From NCBI RefSeq assembly GCF_029714205.1, contig NZ_CP121648.1:3738001-3802000 (forward strand): DNA of 64,000 bases, in the 5' to 3' direction. Position numbers and translations under genes: made by a program. This document shows, piece by piece, positions 23,831-33,027 of the stretch. The stretch is from Methylobacterium sp. CB376 (GTDB lineage Bacteria; Pseudomonadota; Alphaproteobacteria; Rhizobiales; Beijerinckiaceae). The stretch's first letter is position 1. Every line of letters begins with the position of its first letter. The notes under the pieces are model-generated. The model worked only from the letters and a program-made list of their open reading frames with translations. It was not told the origin of the DNA and searched no databases.

Positions 23831-24259
23831 ATGCTGATTCAACTGGCAGTTGGCACATTCGGTAGCATGTGCAACATAGTCTGCCATTCTATTATGATGA
23901 CTGCCCTCATTAAAGTTGCTCGCAACCGTGCCCATTCGACCTATTACGGCGCCTTTGCATTATCTTGTATCATGGTTCCTAGTATGTTTGTGCTCATAAT
24001 TGCACATGTATTGGAAGTATTGATCTGGGCCATTATCTATAATGTATTTGGAGTCATTGCAAATGATTCCGAAGTAGTTTATTTTGCGTTCGTAAACTAT
24101 ACCACACTTGGGTATGGTGACGTCACGCCACTTCAGCGGTGGCGCCTTCTCGGTCCGATTGCTGCCATGAATGGTATCCTTCTTTTCGGTTGGTCCACGG
24201 CTGTTATCTTCGAAATCCTTCGGCGCGCCCTGATCCGCATGGATGAACTTGCGCTGTAG
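23831..24259 (+). CDS. Two-TM potassium channel family protein, 142 aa
   Basis: The protein has the K+ selectivity-filter motif TTLGYGDVTP (residues 91-100) in a pore loop between hydrophobic helices (about 40-72 and 107-130); an extra hydrophobic stretch lies at 1-28. This is the Ion_trans_2 pattern. No RCK/TrkA-N domain is attached, so gating is unclear. AGGAGCTAGGTT precedes the ATG. The gene is conspicuously AT-rich compared with flanking IS elements, so it was probably acquired. An IS30 element starts 130 bp downstream. Confidence 0.85.
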   Translation: MLIQLAVGTFGSMCNIVCHSIMMTALIKVARNRAHSTYYGAFALSCIMVPSMFVLIIAHVLEVLIWAIIYNVFGVIANDSEVVYFAFVNYTTLGYGDVTPLQRWRLLGPIAAMNGILLFGWSTAVIFEILRRALIRMDELAL

Positions 24260-24391
24260 GACATGTGCTCTCATACCGGCGCGGCTTTGATCTGATCCGT
24301 TCATACAAACCATGGTGCGCGGAGATGCGGGTGAGGAGCAGAGCGCGTCAGCATAGTTCGACATTCCGGTTGTCCGGTGGGGTATACCTGG

Positions 24392-25842
24392 TGGATTCAA
24401 GTGGTCGTCGCAACGGCTTGGCGGAGGGCGGTTGTGATGGCAGGTCGGCGGCGTTCGGATCGGGCACTTCGCGAGAAGCTGCGGTCACCGGGTCGTCCCG
24501 GGGTCGGTCTGCGCGAGACGCGGCGGGGGTTCTGGGCGTTCCTCGCGCAGGGTCTCTCCAGCGAGGTCGCAGCGATGAAGCTCGGGATCTCGCCACCGGT
24601 CGGCTCGCGGTGGTTCCGGACAGCAGGCGGAATGGCACCTTCCCACCTGTCACCATCATCCAAGTCGCCTTCTGCGCGCTACCTGTCGTTGGCTGAGCGG
24701 GAGGAGATCGCGATCCTACAAGCGCAAGGTCACGGGGTCCGGGACGTCGCTCGGCGTCTGGGACGGGCGGCGTCGACCATCTCGCGGGAATTGCGCCGCA
24801 ATGCGGCGACCCGCAGTGGCGGCCTGGACTATCGCGCCACGACCGCGCAGTGGCACGCTGAACGCGCGGCACGCCGGCCCAAGCCAGCAAAACTGGCGGG
24901 GAACGCAGCGCTGCGGACGTACGTGCAGGAGCGGCTCGCCGGAACTGTCGCGACACCGGGCGGGAGCGCTCTGCCTGGCCCTAGCGTTGCCTGGAAGGGA
25001 CGGCGGCACGGGCGACGCCAGAGCCGGCGATGGGGTCGATCCTGGAGTCCGCAGCAGATCGCCGAGCGCCTACGGCTCGACTTTCCGGGCGATACGACGA
25101 TGCGCATCAGTCACGAGGCGATCTATCAGGCGCTCTACATCCAGGGCCGGGGCGCGCTGAAGCGTGAGCTGACCGCGTGTCTTCGCACAGGACGGGCTTT
25201 GCGTGTGCCGCGGGCCCGCAGCCTGGGCCGAGGCAGGTCGTTCGTCACCCCCGAGGTGCTCATCAGCGAGCGTCCGCCCGAGGTGGAGGACCGCGCGGTG
25301 CCGGGGCACTGGGAAGGAGATCTGATCCTGGGTCTGAAGAGTTCGGCGATCGGGACCCTGGTCGAGCGCACGACGCGCTTTACGATGCTGCTGCATCTTC
25401 CGCCGATGGACGGCCATGGGGTGACACCGCGTGCGAAGAACGGCCCGGCGCTGGCGGGGCACGGGGCCCAGGCGGTGCGCGAGGCGATCGCCGGCACGAT
25501 CGCGCGCTTGCCCGAGCAGCTGCGGCGCTCGTTGACCTGGGACCAGGGTACCGAGATGGCCGAGCACGCGCGCTTGCGGATCGACGCGGGTCTGCAGGTC
25601 TACTTCTGCGATCCACGCTCACCCTGGCAGCGGGGGACGAACGAGAATACGAACGGGTTACTGCGACAGTACTTCCCGAAAGGAACGGATCTGAGCGCCC
25701 ACAGCGCGAACGATCTTGCTGCTGTGGCCGCAGCCCTCAACAGCAGACCGCGCAAGACGCTGAACTGGAAGACGCCGGCAGAGGCGCTCGACGCTGTGCT
25801 GGCTGCCGTGCAAGATGGTGTTGCGACGACCGCTTGAACCCA
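24392..25842 (+). mobile_element. IS30-family insertion sequence, 1451 bp
   Basis: The left end TGGATTCAAGTGGTCGTCGC and the inverted right end TGGGTTCAAGCGGTCGTCGC differ at only two of the first 20 positions. Between them is one transposase frame whose stop lies inside the right repeat. I could not identify a clear 2-3 bp target duplication. Confidence 0.9.
24437..25837 (+). CDS. IS30-family transposase, 466 aa
   Basis: I start at the ATG at 24437 (MAGRRRSDRALREKLRSPGR), inside the element; the open frame extends upstream outside the left end. HTH segments are seen at GLSSEVAAMKLGIS and LSLAEREEIAILQAQGHGVR, with ASTISRELRRN typical of IS30. The DDE core shows HWEGDLILG, TWDQGTEMAEH and the NENTNGLLRQYFPKGTDLS signature with its Glu. 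Length is on the long side for the family because of an insertion around residues 150-210. It appears intact. Confidence 0.9.
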   Translation: MAGRRRSDRALREKLRSPGRPGVGLRETRRGFWAFLAQGLSSEVAAMKLGISPPVGSRWFRTAGGMAPSHLSPSSKSPSARYLSLAEREEIAILQAQGHGVRDVARRLGRAASTISRELRRNAATRSGGLDYRATTAQWHAERAARRPKPAKLAGNAALRTYVQERLAGTVATPGGSALPGPSVAWKGRRHGRRQSRRWGRSWSPQQIAERLRLDFPGDTTMRISHEAIYQALYIQGRGALKRELTACLRTGRALRVPRARSLGRGRSFVTPEVLISERPPEVEDRAVPGHWEGDLILGLKSSAIGTLVERTTRFTMLLHLPPMDGHGVTPRAKNGPALAGHGAQAVREAIAGTIARLPEQLRRSLTWDQGTEMAEHARLRIDAGLQVYFCDPRSPWQRGTNENTNGLLRQYFPKGTDLSAHSANDLAAVAAALNSRPRKTLNWKTPAEALDAVLAAVQDGVATTA

Positions 25843-25957
25843 AGCCTCACCGGACAATCAAAACACCGAACGGGGCACCAGTTCGCCCGACTCCAACCTC
25901 GTTGATCCTCACCAGAGTTGCCGCGTTGCCGAGTGAGGTGCCGGCCGGAGTAGTGCT

Positions 25958-27070
25958 GTGATCCGACCTGTCGTTCTCGCCATTGCCGCGCTCGTGGTGG
26001 CTTCCCTCCCTGTCGCGGGTCAGCCGGCACAGCGCCTCGGAACAGAGAAGGCCGAGATCATCGTCGAGACCGTCGCGGGCGGTCTCGAGCATCCCTGGGG
26101 CCTCGCCTTCCTGCCGGATGGACGCATGCTGGTCACCGAAAAGCCGGGGCGCCTGCGTATCGTCTCGGCTGACGGCAAAGTCTCACCCCCGATTGCCGGG
26201 ACGCCCCAGCCGCACGTCCAGTTCCTGGATGTGGCACTCGATCCCGACTTCTCTGAGAACCAGCTTGTTTACCTCAGCTATGTCGAGTCGCGTGGGGGCG
26301 GCTTGGCCACGGTGGCTGGACGTGGGCGGCTCAGCACGACCGGTACGACTTTGGAGGGCTTCGAACTCATCTTTCGGCAGCAACCGACCTCGCCGATCGA
26401 GGATCACTTTGGATCACGCTTCGCGTTCACGCCAGACGGCAAGCTCTTCATCTCGACGGGGGACCGTGACGAGCCTGACTCGGCTCAGGATCTCTCGACC
26501 GACATGGGCAAGCTCATCCGCGTTAATCCGGACGGCACCGTGCCGGCCGACAACCCATTCGTGCATCGTGCAGGAGTTCGGCCAGAGATCTGGTCTTATG
26601 GTCACCGGAACATCGAGGGCCTCGCCATCCAGCCAGGGACCGGGGTCCTCTGGGCGGGGGAGTTCGGACCGACGGGCGGTGACGAGATCAACGTTCCCAA
26701 GCCGGGCTGCAACTACGGTTGGCCCCTGGTGAGCTGGGGTGATCACAAGGACGGGCGCGCAATTCCGCGGCCGCCGACACGGCCTGACCTAACGGACGCC
26801 ATTTATCACTGGACACCATCGGTCTCGTTCTCTGGTATGACGTTCTACACGGGGTCTGCGTTTCCGGCCTGGTATGGAAACCTGCTCCTGGCCGGACTGG
26901 CTTCACAGGCCTTGATCCGTCTGACGCTCGCCGGGGCACGTGTCACCGGGGAGGAGCGCATCGCGATGGACGCGCGCATCCGGCACGTTGCCCAAGGACG
27001 AGATGGCCTTCTCTACCTTCTGACCGACGAGGACCAGGGGCGGATCCTACGTTTCAAGCCGGGCGGTTGA
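25958..27070 (+). CDS. PQQ-dependent aldose sugar dehydrogenase, 370 aa
   Basis: A signal peptide (MIRPVVLAIAALVVASLPVAG) leads a six-bladed beta-propeller of the soluble glucose/sorbosone dehydrogenase (Asd/YliI) type. Motifs seen are LEHPWGLAFLPDGRMLVTEK, VQFLDVALDPDFSENQLVYL, a catalytic-region DHFGSRFAFTPDG, and PEIWSYGHRNIEGLAIQPGT. In this family PQQ and Ca2+ bind in the propeller and aldoses are oxidised in the periplasm. The usual RDGQNL before the filter is changed to RDEPDSAQDLSTD. It lies alone between IS30 and an outer-membrane-like gene. Confidence 0.88.
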   Translation: MIRPVVLAIAALVVASLPVAGQPAQRLGTEKAEIIVETVAGGLEHPWGLAFLPDGRMLVTEKPGRLRIVSADGKVSPPIAGTPQPHVQFLDVALDPDFSENQLVYLSYVESRGGGLATVAGRGRLSTTGTTLEGFELIFRQQPTSPIEDHFGSRFAFTPDGKLFISTGDRDEPDSAQDLSTDMGKLIRVNPDGTVPADNPFVHRAGVRPEIWSYGHRNIEGLAIQPGTGVLWAGEFGPTGGDEINVPKPGCNYGWPLVSWGDHKDGRAIPRPPTRPDLTDAIYHWTPSVSFSGMTFYTGSAFPAWYGNLLLAGLASQALIRLTLAGARVTGEERIAMDARIRHVAQGRDGLLYLLTDEDQGRILRFKPGG

Positions 27071-27450
27071 GCTCAGTTCCGACTGGTGGGTCTCCTCTAG
27101 GGAATGAAATTTGAAGTATCTAAGCTAGCCGCTCACCAGTGGAGACGCAGGGGCTGGCCCATGCCGCAGCGGCAATATCCCCGCTGGCATTCAGTCACTC
27201 ACAATCCAGCCGCCGTCAATATGCACCGACGAGCGTGGTGAACGGCCGGCACGGACCCCGCGCAGACCCGAGTTGACGTGTCTCGATAGGGTATTCCCTC
27301 GTTCAACGGCTAAGCTATGGTGGGTCGCCGCGCAGGATGGTGCTGCGATTTGATGATCCGACCGGTGATCGGGGAGACAACCTGCCGAACTCGACCGCCC
27401 CACTGATCAACTTGTTTGAGCGTAGCGGCTCCGCTCGAGCGGGGTACGCG
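27071..27450. other. Intergenic, no gene
   Basis: No supported frame. Near 27190-27225 the minus strand reads VHIDGGWIVSD then stop, resembling the C-terminal tail of a short-chain dehydrogenase, but it is only about 11 codons. Confidence 0.45.
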
Positions 27451-28296
27451 ATGCCGCACATCCTGTGGCTTAAAACAGTGATTGCGCTCCTCGCCCTGCT
27501 GTCTTGGTCAGGAGTTGCTGTTGCGCAGGACGCATCGATCACATTGGCCGACGATCCCTTCGAGATCACCGATCCGCGCGCGAATGCACCGGGCGAGGCA
27601 AACCTCTCCATCATCGGATCGTACGAGCGCGCGGCTCAAGGACGGGTGCGAAGCACGTTCGGAGCCGAGAGCGAATACAGCATCGGTATCGTCCCGGATC
27701 TGGATTTCCGAGTGGGGCAGACAGGTGCCTACGGCAATCTCGACATCCGCCGCAGGCTTGGCACCGTGTCGACGGACCCGCAGAGCGCAGAAGGTACTAG
27801 CGAGCGTGCGGCGCTTGGCGGAACGACACGGTTTGGCGCCCTCTACCAGTTGAGCAAGGAGAGCGGCGCTCTGCCCACCATCGGCTTGGTTGGCCGTGTG
27901 CGGGCCCTGTATGGACCAGGGCGCGTGGCATACGACGCTGAGGCTGTTGTGTTGTTCGGCAAGACCCTCGCGCCAGGTGAACTGCCGCTCGGTATCAGCC
28001 TCAATCTAGGCTGGGCCGGCCGCCTCAACCCACAGCAAGGGGAACGGCCAAACCGCTACTTGGTGAACGCCTCTGTCGGACAAGCGGTTACGCGCGACAC
28101 GGCTCTGGTGGCGACCTACGCACGCGAACAGCAGGACCGCGGCGACGCGGATTTCAGTTTGGTGCAGGTCGGCGTCCGCCATCGTTTGCGCGAACAGCGG
28201 GCGATCTTAGGCATAGCTGCTGGATTTGGCCTGAACCGGGATACGCCGCAGTTCCAGCTTGCGGTAGCCGTGCAATGGGAACTAGGAGGCTTGTAA
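27451..28296 (+). CDS. Putative outer-membrane beta-barrel protein, 281 aa
   Basis: The ATG at 27451 gives a signal peptide (MPHILWLKTVIALLALLSWS, ending VAVAQ). The mature part alternates hydrophobic and polar residues in short strands (GEANLSIIGSYERAAQ, SEYSIGIVPDLDFRVGQ, LGISLNLGWAGRLN, ALVATYAREQQD) and ends FQLAVAVQWELGGL; an aromatic residue near the end is typical of outer-membrane barrels. Similar proteins in Methylobacterium are annotated as hypothetical or transporter-like barrels. The preceding gene may be functionally linked (periplasmic oxidation), but this is not shown. Confidence 0.6.
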   Translation: MPHILWLKTVIALLALLSWSGVAVAQDASITLADDPFEITDPRANAPGEANLSIIGSYERAAQGRVRSTFGAESEYSIGIVPDLDFRVGQTGAYGNLDIRRRLGTVSTDPQSAEGTSERAALGGTTRFGALYQLSKESGALPTIGLVGRVRALYGPGRVAYDAEAVVLFGKTLAPGELPLGISLNLGWAGRLNPQQGERPNRYLVNASVGQAVTRDTALVATYAREQQDRGDADFSLVQVGVRHRLREQRAILGIAAGFGLNRDTPQFQLAVAVQWELGGL

Positions 28297-28580
28297 GGTG
28301 TGACTGGCTAATGCTCCGATGAATTTTGCCCGTGTGGATGCCTCAATTTTACAAAGAGCGATCTCCAAGCGGGAACTCCCCGATTAGGAATGCGGGTGCG
28401 AGCCGGGCGGGGCTGCGTTGGCAAGCTTGGTCGGTTGCCCCTCGGTCTCCTCGATCTCGGGACCGTCTTCCTGCGGGATGGAAGAGCTATGCGGGAGAAT
28501 GGGTGACGCGCTCGGCGTGAGGGCGGCGTATCGAGGCGGGTGTCGAGCCTGCCAGGACCTCTCATCGAGAGCGATACGCC
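28297..28580. other. Non-coding stretch, probably left end of an IS256-like element
   Basis: It precedes a truncated IS256-type transposase. I did not find its terminal repeat with confidence. Confidence 0.35.
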
Positions 28581-28757
28581 ATGGACAGCCCTACCAATAT
28601 CGTCCGCCTTCGTCAGCCTGAGGAAATCGACGATCCCCTGACGGAGGTGCTGCGCGCCGGCGCCCGCCGCCTGCTCGCCCAAGCCGTCGAGTTGGAGGCT
28701 GAGGCCTTCCTCACTGCCATGCAGGATCTGCGGCTACCGGACGGACGCGCTCGCCTA
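28581..28757 (+). pseudogene. IS256-family transposase N-terminal remnant
   Basis: MDSPTNIVRLRQPEEIDDPL, then AGARRLLAQAVELEAEAFLT and LPDGRARL match the N-terminus of IS256 (Mutator-like) transposases. After about 57 codons it meets the IS481 element at the target duplication, and the sequence on the far side of that element is a glycosyltransferase gene, not transposase. The truncation therefore predates the IS481 insertion. Confidence 0.75.
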
Positions 28758-29782
28758 GGTGTGCAGTCCCGGAGTGTGATGGTGCATCATCGGCGCTGAC
28801 GCGTTTGGTGGAGGATGCACTATGGCAGGAGTTCTTCACGGCAGCGCCCGAACGACGCCGCGTGTTCGAGCCGAGCTCCAAGCGTCGAAAGAAAGTAGCC
28901 GCGCCCTTGCCGCCCAGTACGGCTTGAACCCGAAGACGGTCGCCAAATGGCGCAGGCGGGCGGTGACGACCGATGCGCCGATGGGGCCGAAGAAGCCCAG
29001 GAGCACGGTCATGACGCCGGCCGAGGAGGCGATCGTGGTCGAGTTCCGGCGGCGGACGCTGCTGCCGCTCGATGATGTCCTGGGCTGCCTGCGCGAGACT
29101 ATCCCCAGCCTGAGCCGCTCTGCCCTGCATCGATGCCTGCAACGGCATGGCATCTCCCGCCTCCCGGCAGCCGAGACGGCGCTGACACGCAAACGCTTCA
29201 AGACCTACGACATCGGCTACGTGCATATCGACAGCTGCGAGCTGCGCCATGCCGACGGCAAGCTGATCATGTTCCTGGCCATCGACCGCGTCTCGAAGTT
29301 CACCTACGTCGAGTTCCACGACAGCGCGGGTAAGATGGAAGGATCAGCCTTCCTGAGGAAGGCCGTGGCAGTCTTTCCCTACAAGATACACACGGTCCTG
29401 ACCGACAATGGCATGGCTTTCGCCGACCTGCCGAAGAACAGGACTGGGCCGAGTCGGCGCTTTCTCGGTCCACATATCTTCGATCGCGTCTGTCTCGAGC
29501 ACGGCATCGAGCATCGATTGACCAAGCCCTACCATCCTTGGACGAACGGTCAAGCCGAGCGCATGAACCGGACCATCAAGGATGCGACCGTCAGAGTCTT
29601 CCACTATGAAGATCTGGAGAGCTTGAAGGCACACGTCCTGGCCTTCGTCACAGCCTACAACTTCGCCAAGCATCTCAAGTCGTTGCGCTGGAAGACCCCG
29701 TTCCAGAGCATCTGTCATGCCTGGACCAAAGACCCAGACCGCTTCAAAATCGACCCGCACCACCTCATACCGGGACCATACA
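28758..29782 (+). mobile_element. IS481-family insertion sequence, 1025 bp
   Basis: The left end TGTGCAGTCCCGGAGTG and the right end (inverted TGTATGGTCCCGGTATG) are imperfect inverted repeats beginning TGT. The 6-bp direct repeat CCTAGG (28752-28757 and 29783-29788) flanks it. It is a different IS481 from the one at 21596, with little protein similarity. Confidence 0.9.
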
Positions 29783-29787
29783 CCTAG
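28822..29787 (+). CDS. IS481-family transposase, 321 aa
   Basis: The protein MAGVLHGSARTTPRVRAELQ has an N-terminal HTH (SRALAAQYGLNPKTVAKWRR), a linker and an rve core with Asp in YVHIDSCEL, Asp in VLTDNGMAF and Glu in TNGQAERMNRTIKD. It ends LIPGPYT with the TAG lying in the right-hand CCTAGG target duplication, so the transposase borrows its stop codon from host DNA. AGGATGCACT precedes the ATG. It appears intact. Confidence 0.9.
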   Translation: MAGVLHGSARTTPRVRAELQASKESSRALAAQYGLNPKTVAKWRRRAVTTDAPMGPKKPRSTVMTPAEEAIVVEFRRRTLLPLDDVLGCLRETIPSLSRSALHRCLQRHGISRLPAAETALTRKRFKTYDIGYVHIDSCELRHADGKLIMFLAIDRVSKFTYVEFHDSAGKMEGSAFLRKAVAVFPYKIHTVLTDNGMAFADLPKNRTGPSRRFLGPHIFDRVCLEHGIEHRLTKPYHPWTNGQAERMNRTIKDATVRVFHYEDLESLKAHVLAFVTAYNFAKHLKSLRWKTPFQSICHAWTKDPDRFKIDPHHLIPGPYT

Positions 29788-31286
29788 GCGTTCCAGCGCA
29801 TGCCGGTGCCGCGCACCTCATCGACAGCGGCAATGACCCAGGCGCTGTTGATCAAGATGCTCTGGTAGAGATCGAGGACGGGTACGAGCGGCAGCAGGGC
29901 GATATCGTCATCCTGTTCGAGGATGTAGACCATCGCTGTCATGACGTTCATCAGCAAGACCGAGCCGATCCAGGCCAATATGAAGTTCATTGACTGGCCC
30001 GAGGCCATCGAGACGGCGATGGAGATCCAGAAGAAGAAATTCAGGATCGGCACGAGGAAGATATCCGCTGGGTAGAGCACCGTCATGACGGTGTTGAGGA
30101 GTGATGATTTATTACCGCGGTTGGTGAGCTTGCTCAGCGTGCGCACGTAAACAATGTATACCTGCCATGTGCCACGGATCCAGCGGTAGCGCTGGCTCAT
30201 CAGAGTCGCCACATCGTCTGGGCACTTGGTGTAGGCGTAAGCGCGCGGCTCGTAGACGATGCGCCCGCCCAGCGCCAGCGCCGACAGGGAGAGTTGGAAA
30301 TCCTCCGCGAAGGTTTCGCCGGAAAGCGGCCCATTGACCGCGCCCGGGCCCGAATGGGTCACCGCCGCGGCGGCGGAGAGCTTGCGCGGAATTTTGGTGA
30401 TCTCCTCCAGAATAGCGCGCTTGTAGAGCCCGATCGGGCCTGGCACGACCGTCACAACGCCCATCAGGCTGAGCGCCATGCGCATGCCGCCGTTGCCGAG
30501 AAGGTACTCGGCGGCCTGGAGCTTCGTCAGGAAGTTGTTGCGGTTGCGGATGGTGACCTGCCCGGCGCAGCCGACGACGCCCTTCTCGGACATCCGGGGC
30601 ACCATGACGCGCAGCGCGTCCTTGGCGAGGCCGGAATCCGCGTCGACGCAGAGCAGCAGGTCGCCCTTGGCCTTCTTGTAGGCGAAGTTCAGGCTCGACC
30701 ACTTGCCGCCGTTGGGCTTCGTGTAGACCCGCAGCGTGCAGTTGCCGTACTGACCCGCAAGCGGGAACGCCTTGATGAAGGTGTCATCCGTCGAGCCGTC
30801 ATCCACGAAGATGATCTCGTAATTCGGGTAGTCGAGAGTCATCAACGAGGTGGGCGCGCCGATCACGGTCTCGGACTCGTTGAAGGCCGGGACCAGAATT
30901 GACACGAAGGGGGCCGGGTTCGGCAGTTCGGCGGGCGGCTTCCGGCGGACCCGGTCGTGCTCGTAGAAGGCCATGGCCTGGATCACCAGCCAGCGCGCGA
31001 TGATGCTCGCCCCGATGACGATCAGGAAGATGCCCCAGGCCGTCGTGAACGGCCCCTTCGAGGTCAGCCCCGAGGCCGGGTCGAACAGGGTCTGCTGGAT
31101 CGTCCAGGGCAGCGTCACGCCGAGGACAAGCCCGTAGGCGAGGGTGATGATCGCCAGAAAGTTGACGATCCAGCGCGGGTAGGAGCGGACTTTCGCGCGA
31201 AATTCGCCCGTGGGTACGATTTCTCCCGCGGGCACAGGTGCGGTCATTGCGGTCATGTCAGGCGTACTGAATGGTGAGGGGAGCAT
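29784..31286 (-). CDS. Membrane glycosyltransferase family 2, 500 aa
   Basis: The protein has N-terminal membrane helices (about 41-62 and 84-106), a GT-A domain with IIFVDDGSTDD (161-168), LLLCVDADSG (211-219), TFAEDF (325-330) and QRYRW (365-369), then C-terminal helices (about 405-470). This D, DxD, ED, QxxRW set defines processive synthases such as cellulose, alginate (Alg8), PNAG and hyaluronan synthases. It likely polymerises and exports an exopolysaccharide. The ATG at 31286 has AAGGTG upstream and overlaps the previous gene by 29 bases; an ATG at 31256 is an alternative. Its TAG stop lies in the target duplication left by IS481. Confidence 0.85.
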   Translation of the reverse strand: MLPSPFSTPDMTAMTAPVPAGEIVPTGEFRAKVRSYPRWIVNFLAIITLAYGLVLGVTLPWTIQQTLFDPASGLTSKGPFTTAWGIFLIVIGASIIARWLVIQAMAFYEHDRVRRKPPAELPNPAPFVSILVPAFNESETVIGAPTSLMTLDYPNYEIIFVDDGSTDDTFIKAFPLAGQYGNCTLRVYTKPNGGKWSSLNFAYKKAKGDLLLCVDADSGLAKDALRVMVPRMSEKGVVGCAGQVTIRNRNNFLTKLQAAEYLLGNGGMRMALSLMGVVTVVPGPIGLYKRAILEEITKIPRKLSAAAAVTHSGPGAVNGPLSGETFAEDFQLSLSALALGGRIVYEPRAYAYTKCPDDVATLMSQRYRWIRGTWQVYIVYVRTLSKLTNRGNKSSLLNTVMTVLYPADIFLVPILNFFFWISIAVSMASGQSMNFILAWIGSVLLMNVMTAMVYILEQDDDIALLPLVPVLDLYQSILINSAWVIAAVDEVRGTGMRWNA

Positions 31287-33027
31287 TACGCACCTTGTTG
31301 ATCAGTCCCATCAAAGCCGGGTCGTCTCGGTGGCGGCTGAGCGCGCGCTCGAACTCCTCGTCGAAGACGATCTCCTCGCGCAGGGCATCGACCACAGGCT
31401 CGCCCATGCGCTCGACCAGATGGACCACGCCGCGGGCGAGGTCGGGGTCCTCGTCGAGGGTGCCGTCGCGAAGCTGCTTGTGTAGGTCTCGGGCCATCTC
31501 GCGCAGTTGGGTTTCGTGGGCGGGGGCGTGGTGAGCCACCGCAGGCACATCGGCCGGGGCGCGACGCAGGCCACACGTGACCGCGCCGATGCAGCCGAGC
31601 GTCATCAGCGCGAGGCTGCACTGAAAGGCAAAGCTCGCCGTCAGGTCGGGCCGCCACAGTAGCTTGACCTGCACGGGATTTCCGGCGCTGGCTAGCAGGG
31701 TGATGGCTTCGAGCGGCAGCTTCGCGTCGAAGTGTGCGATGACCCTGTTTTTCTCGTAAGGAGCTTCCTCGTAGGAGCGGTAGGAGCCTTCAAAGAACCG
31801 GTTCAAGATTGGCTGCTCCAGGGCCAACTGGACCTTCTTCTCCCGCTTCAGCGCATCAAGGTCCCCGGTTGGCACCCAGACGCGGGCGACGAAGCCGCTG
31901 CCCTTCGAGACCGCCAGGACCGGCGTGCTCTCGGGCGCGAAGCCAGGCGCGGGATGACGGTAGACTATCTCGCCGGAGAACGGCGCCTTGACCTGGGTTG
32001 CCGAGAGCAGGGCGACCCGCTCGGCCTTCAGACCTTCGAGTTCGTGCACAGCCGCTTCGCGCTCGCGCGCCGTGGCGTCGGCGGCGCGGGCGCGGTCCTC
32101 CGTCACGGCCTTCTCGATCTTGGCCAGTTCCCAGTTCAGGCCATCCATGGTCTGCTGGGTCAGGCTCATGTCGCCGTCGAGCTTGCTAATCTGTATCGCT
32201 AGCGACTTCAGCGTGCGGCCGTAGCTCTGGTCGAGTGCGGACCGGTATTTCTCCAGCGAGGCGAGGTTCGCCTGCGCGCGGTTGCGCGAGAGCGTGTAGT
32301 TCAGCAAGGTCGCAGTGCGATCCTCCACCGCCACGAGCGTGCCCGTGCCGGTGCGGTGCAAGTTCTCGGCGCGACTGGCTGCGCTCGTCGCGATCTCGAT
32401 CTGCGAGGCCGCGGTGGCGAGCGCCTGCTTCTCGGCCGCCCCCTGAAGGTCGGACTGGCTGATCTTCTCGGCATACTGCGTCTGAGCGTCGAGCTGCGCC
32501 CGCTCGGCCTCGCGGCGCGACTTCTGGATGTCGAGCAGCATCTGCTTGGCCTGATCGATCTGCTGGCGAAGCTGCGCTTGGCGTTGCAGCAGCATGGAAT
32601 CGACCGGCAGCGCACGCAGATTGAAGTAGGCGATCTTCGCTTCCGACTGCTTGATGTGGCTGTCGATCACCGCCAACTGTCCATCGATTGCAGGCGGCAG
32701 GAACTCGATCAGTCGCTCGCCCTGCTCGATCCGACCCTCCGGCGCCAGCTTATCGGTAGTGACGTTGCGCTTGGCATGAACGACAAAGAGATCCTGGCCA
32801 CCGACAATGCCGGTGCGGCTAGAAAACTCATTGTACGCCCAATTCCCAGCGGCGCCGAAGATACCCAACACCAATGCCAAGAAACTCAGGCGCGCGGAGC
32901 GATTTGGCTTTGCGCGATTACGACGAAACCATACGGCGAGGCTGAACGAAGCGCAGAACACGCCGAATCCGATGAGCCCGCTGATCACTGCAATTCGCAG
33001 TACATCGCTAGCTTCGATACCGGTCAT
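31258..33027 (-). CDS. HlyD-like membrane protein of polysaccharide export, 589 aa
   Basis: I start at the ATG at 33027 (AAAGG upstream). Two N-terminal hydrophobic helices (about 8-28 and 47-65) precede a lipoyl-like half-motif, a long coiled coil (about 120-350, with ADATAREREAAVHELEGLKA) and VKAPFSGEIVYRHPAPGFAP, the barrel-sandwich return of HlyD/EmrA-type proteins. A further membrane helix (about 470-495) and a C-terminal acidic domain follow. With the adjacent GT2 it resembles the Alg8/Alg44-type synthase pair, but I see no PilZ motif. The gene overlaps the glycosyltransferase, so they form an operon. Confidence 0.8.
   Translation of the reverse strand: MTGIEASDVLRIAVISGLIGFGVFCASFSLAVWFRRNRAKPNRSARLSFLALVLGIFGAAGNWAYNEFSSRTGIVGGQDLFVVHAKRNVTTDKLAPEGRIEQGERLIEFLPPAIDGQLAVIDSHIKQSEAKIAYFNLRALPVDSMLLQRQAQLRQQIDQAKQMLLDIQKSRREAERAQLDAQTQYAEKISQSDLQGAAEKQALATAASQIEIATSAASRAENLHRTGTGTLVAVEDRTATLLNYTLSRNRAQANLASLEKYRSALDQSYGRTLKSLAIQISKLDGDMSLTQQTMDGLNWELAKIEKAVTEDRARAADATAREREAAVHELEGLKAERVALLSATQVKAPFSGEIVYRHPAPGFAPESTPVLAVSKGSGFVARVWVPTGDLDALKREKKVQLALEQPILNRFFEGSYRSYEEAPYEKNRVIAHFDAKLPLEAITLLASAGNPVQVKLLWRPDLTASFAFQCSLALMTLGCIGAVTCGLRRAPADVPAVAHHAPAHETQLREMARDLHKQLRDGTLDEDPDLARGVVHLVERMGEPVVDALREEIVFDEEFERALSRHRDDPALMGLINKVRNAPLTIQYA

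Noticed and set aside
27190..27225. A tail resembling a short-chain dehydrogenase (HIDGGWIVSD)
   Set aside because: About 11 codons are too few to claim a remnant.
28758..29782. A composite transposon formed by the two IS481 elements
   Set aside because: The two elements have different ends and diverged transposases, and each has its own target duplication. They inserted independently.
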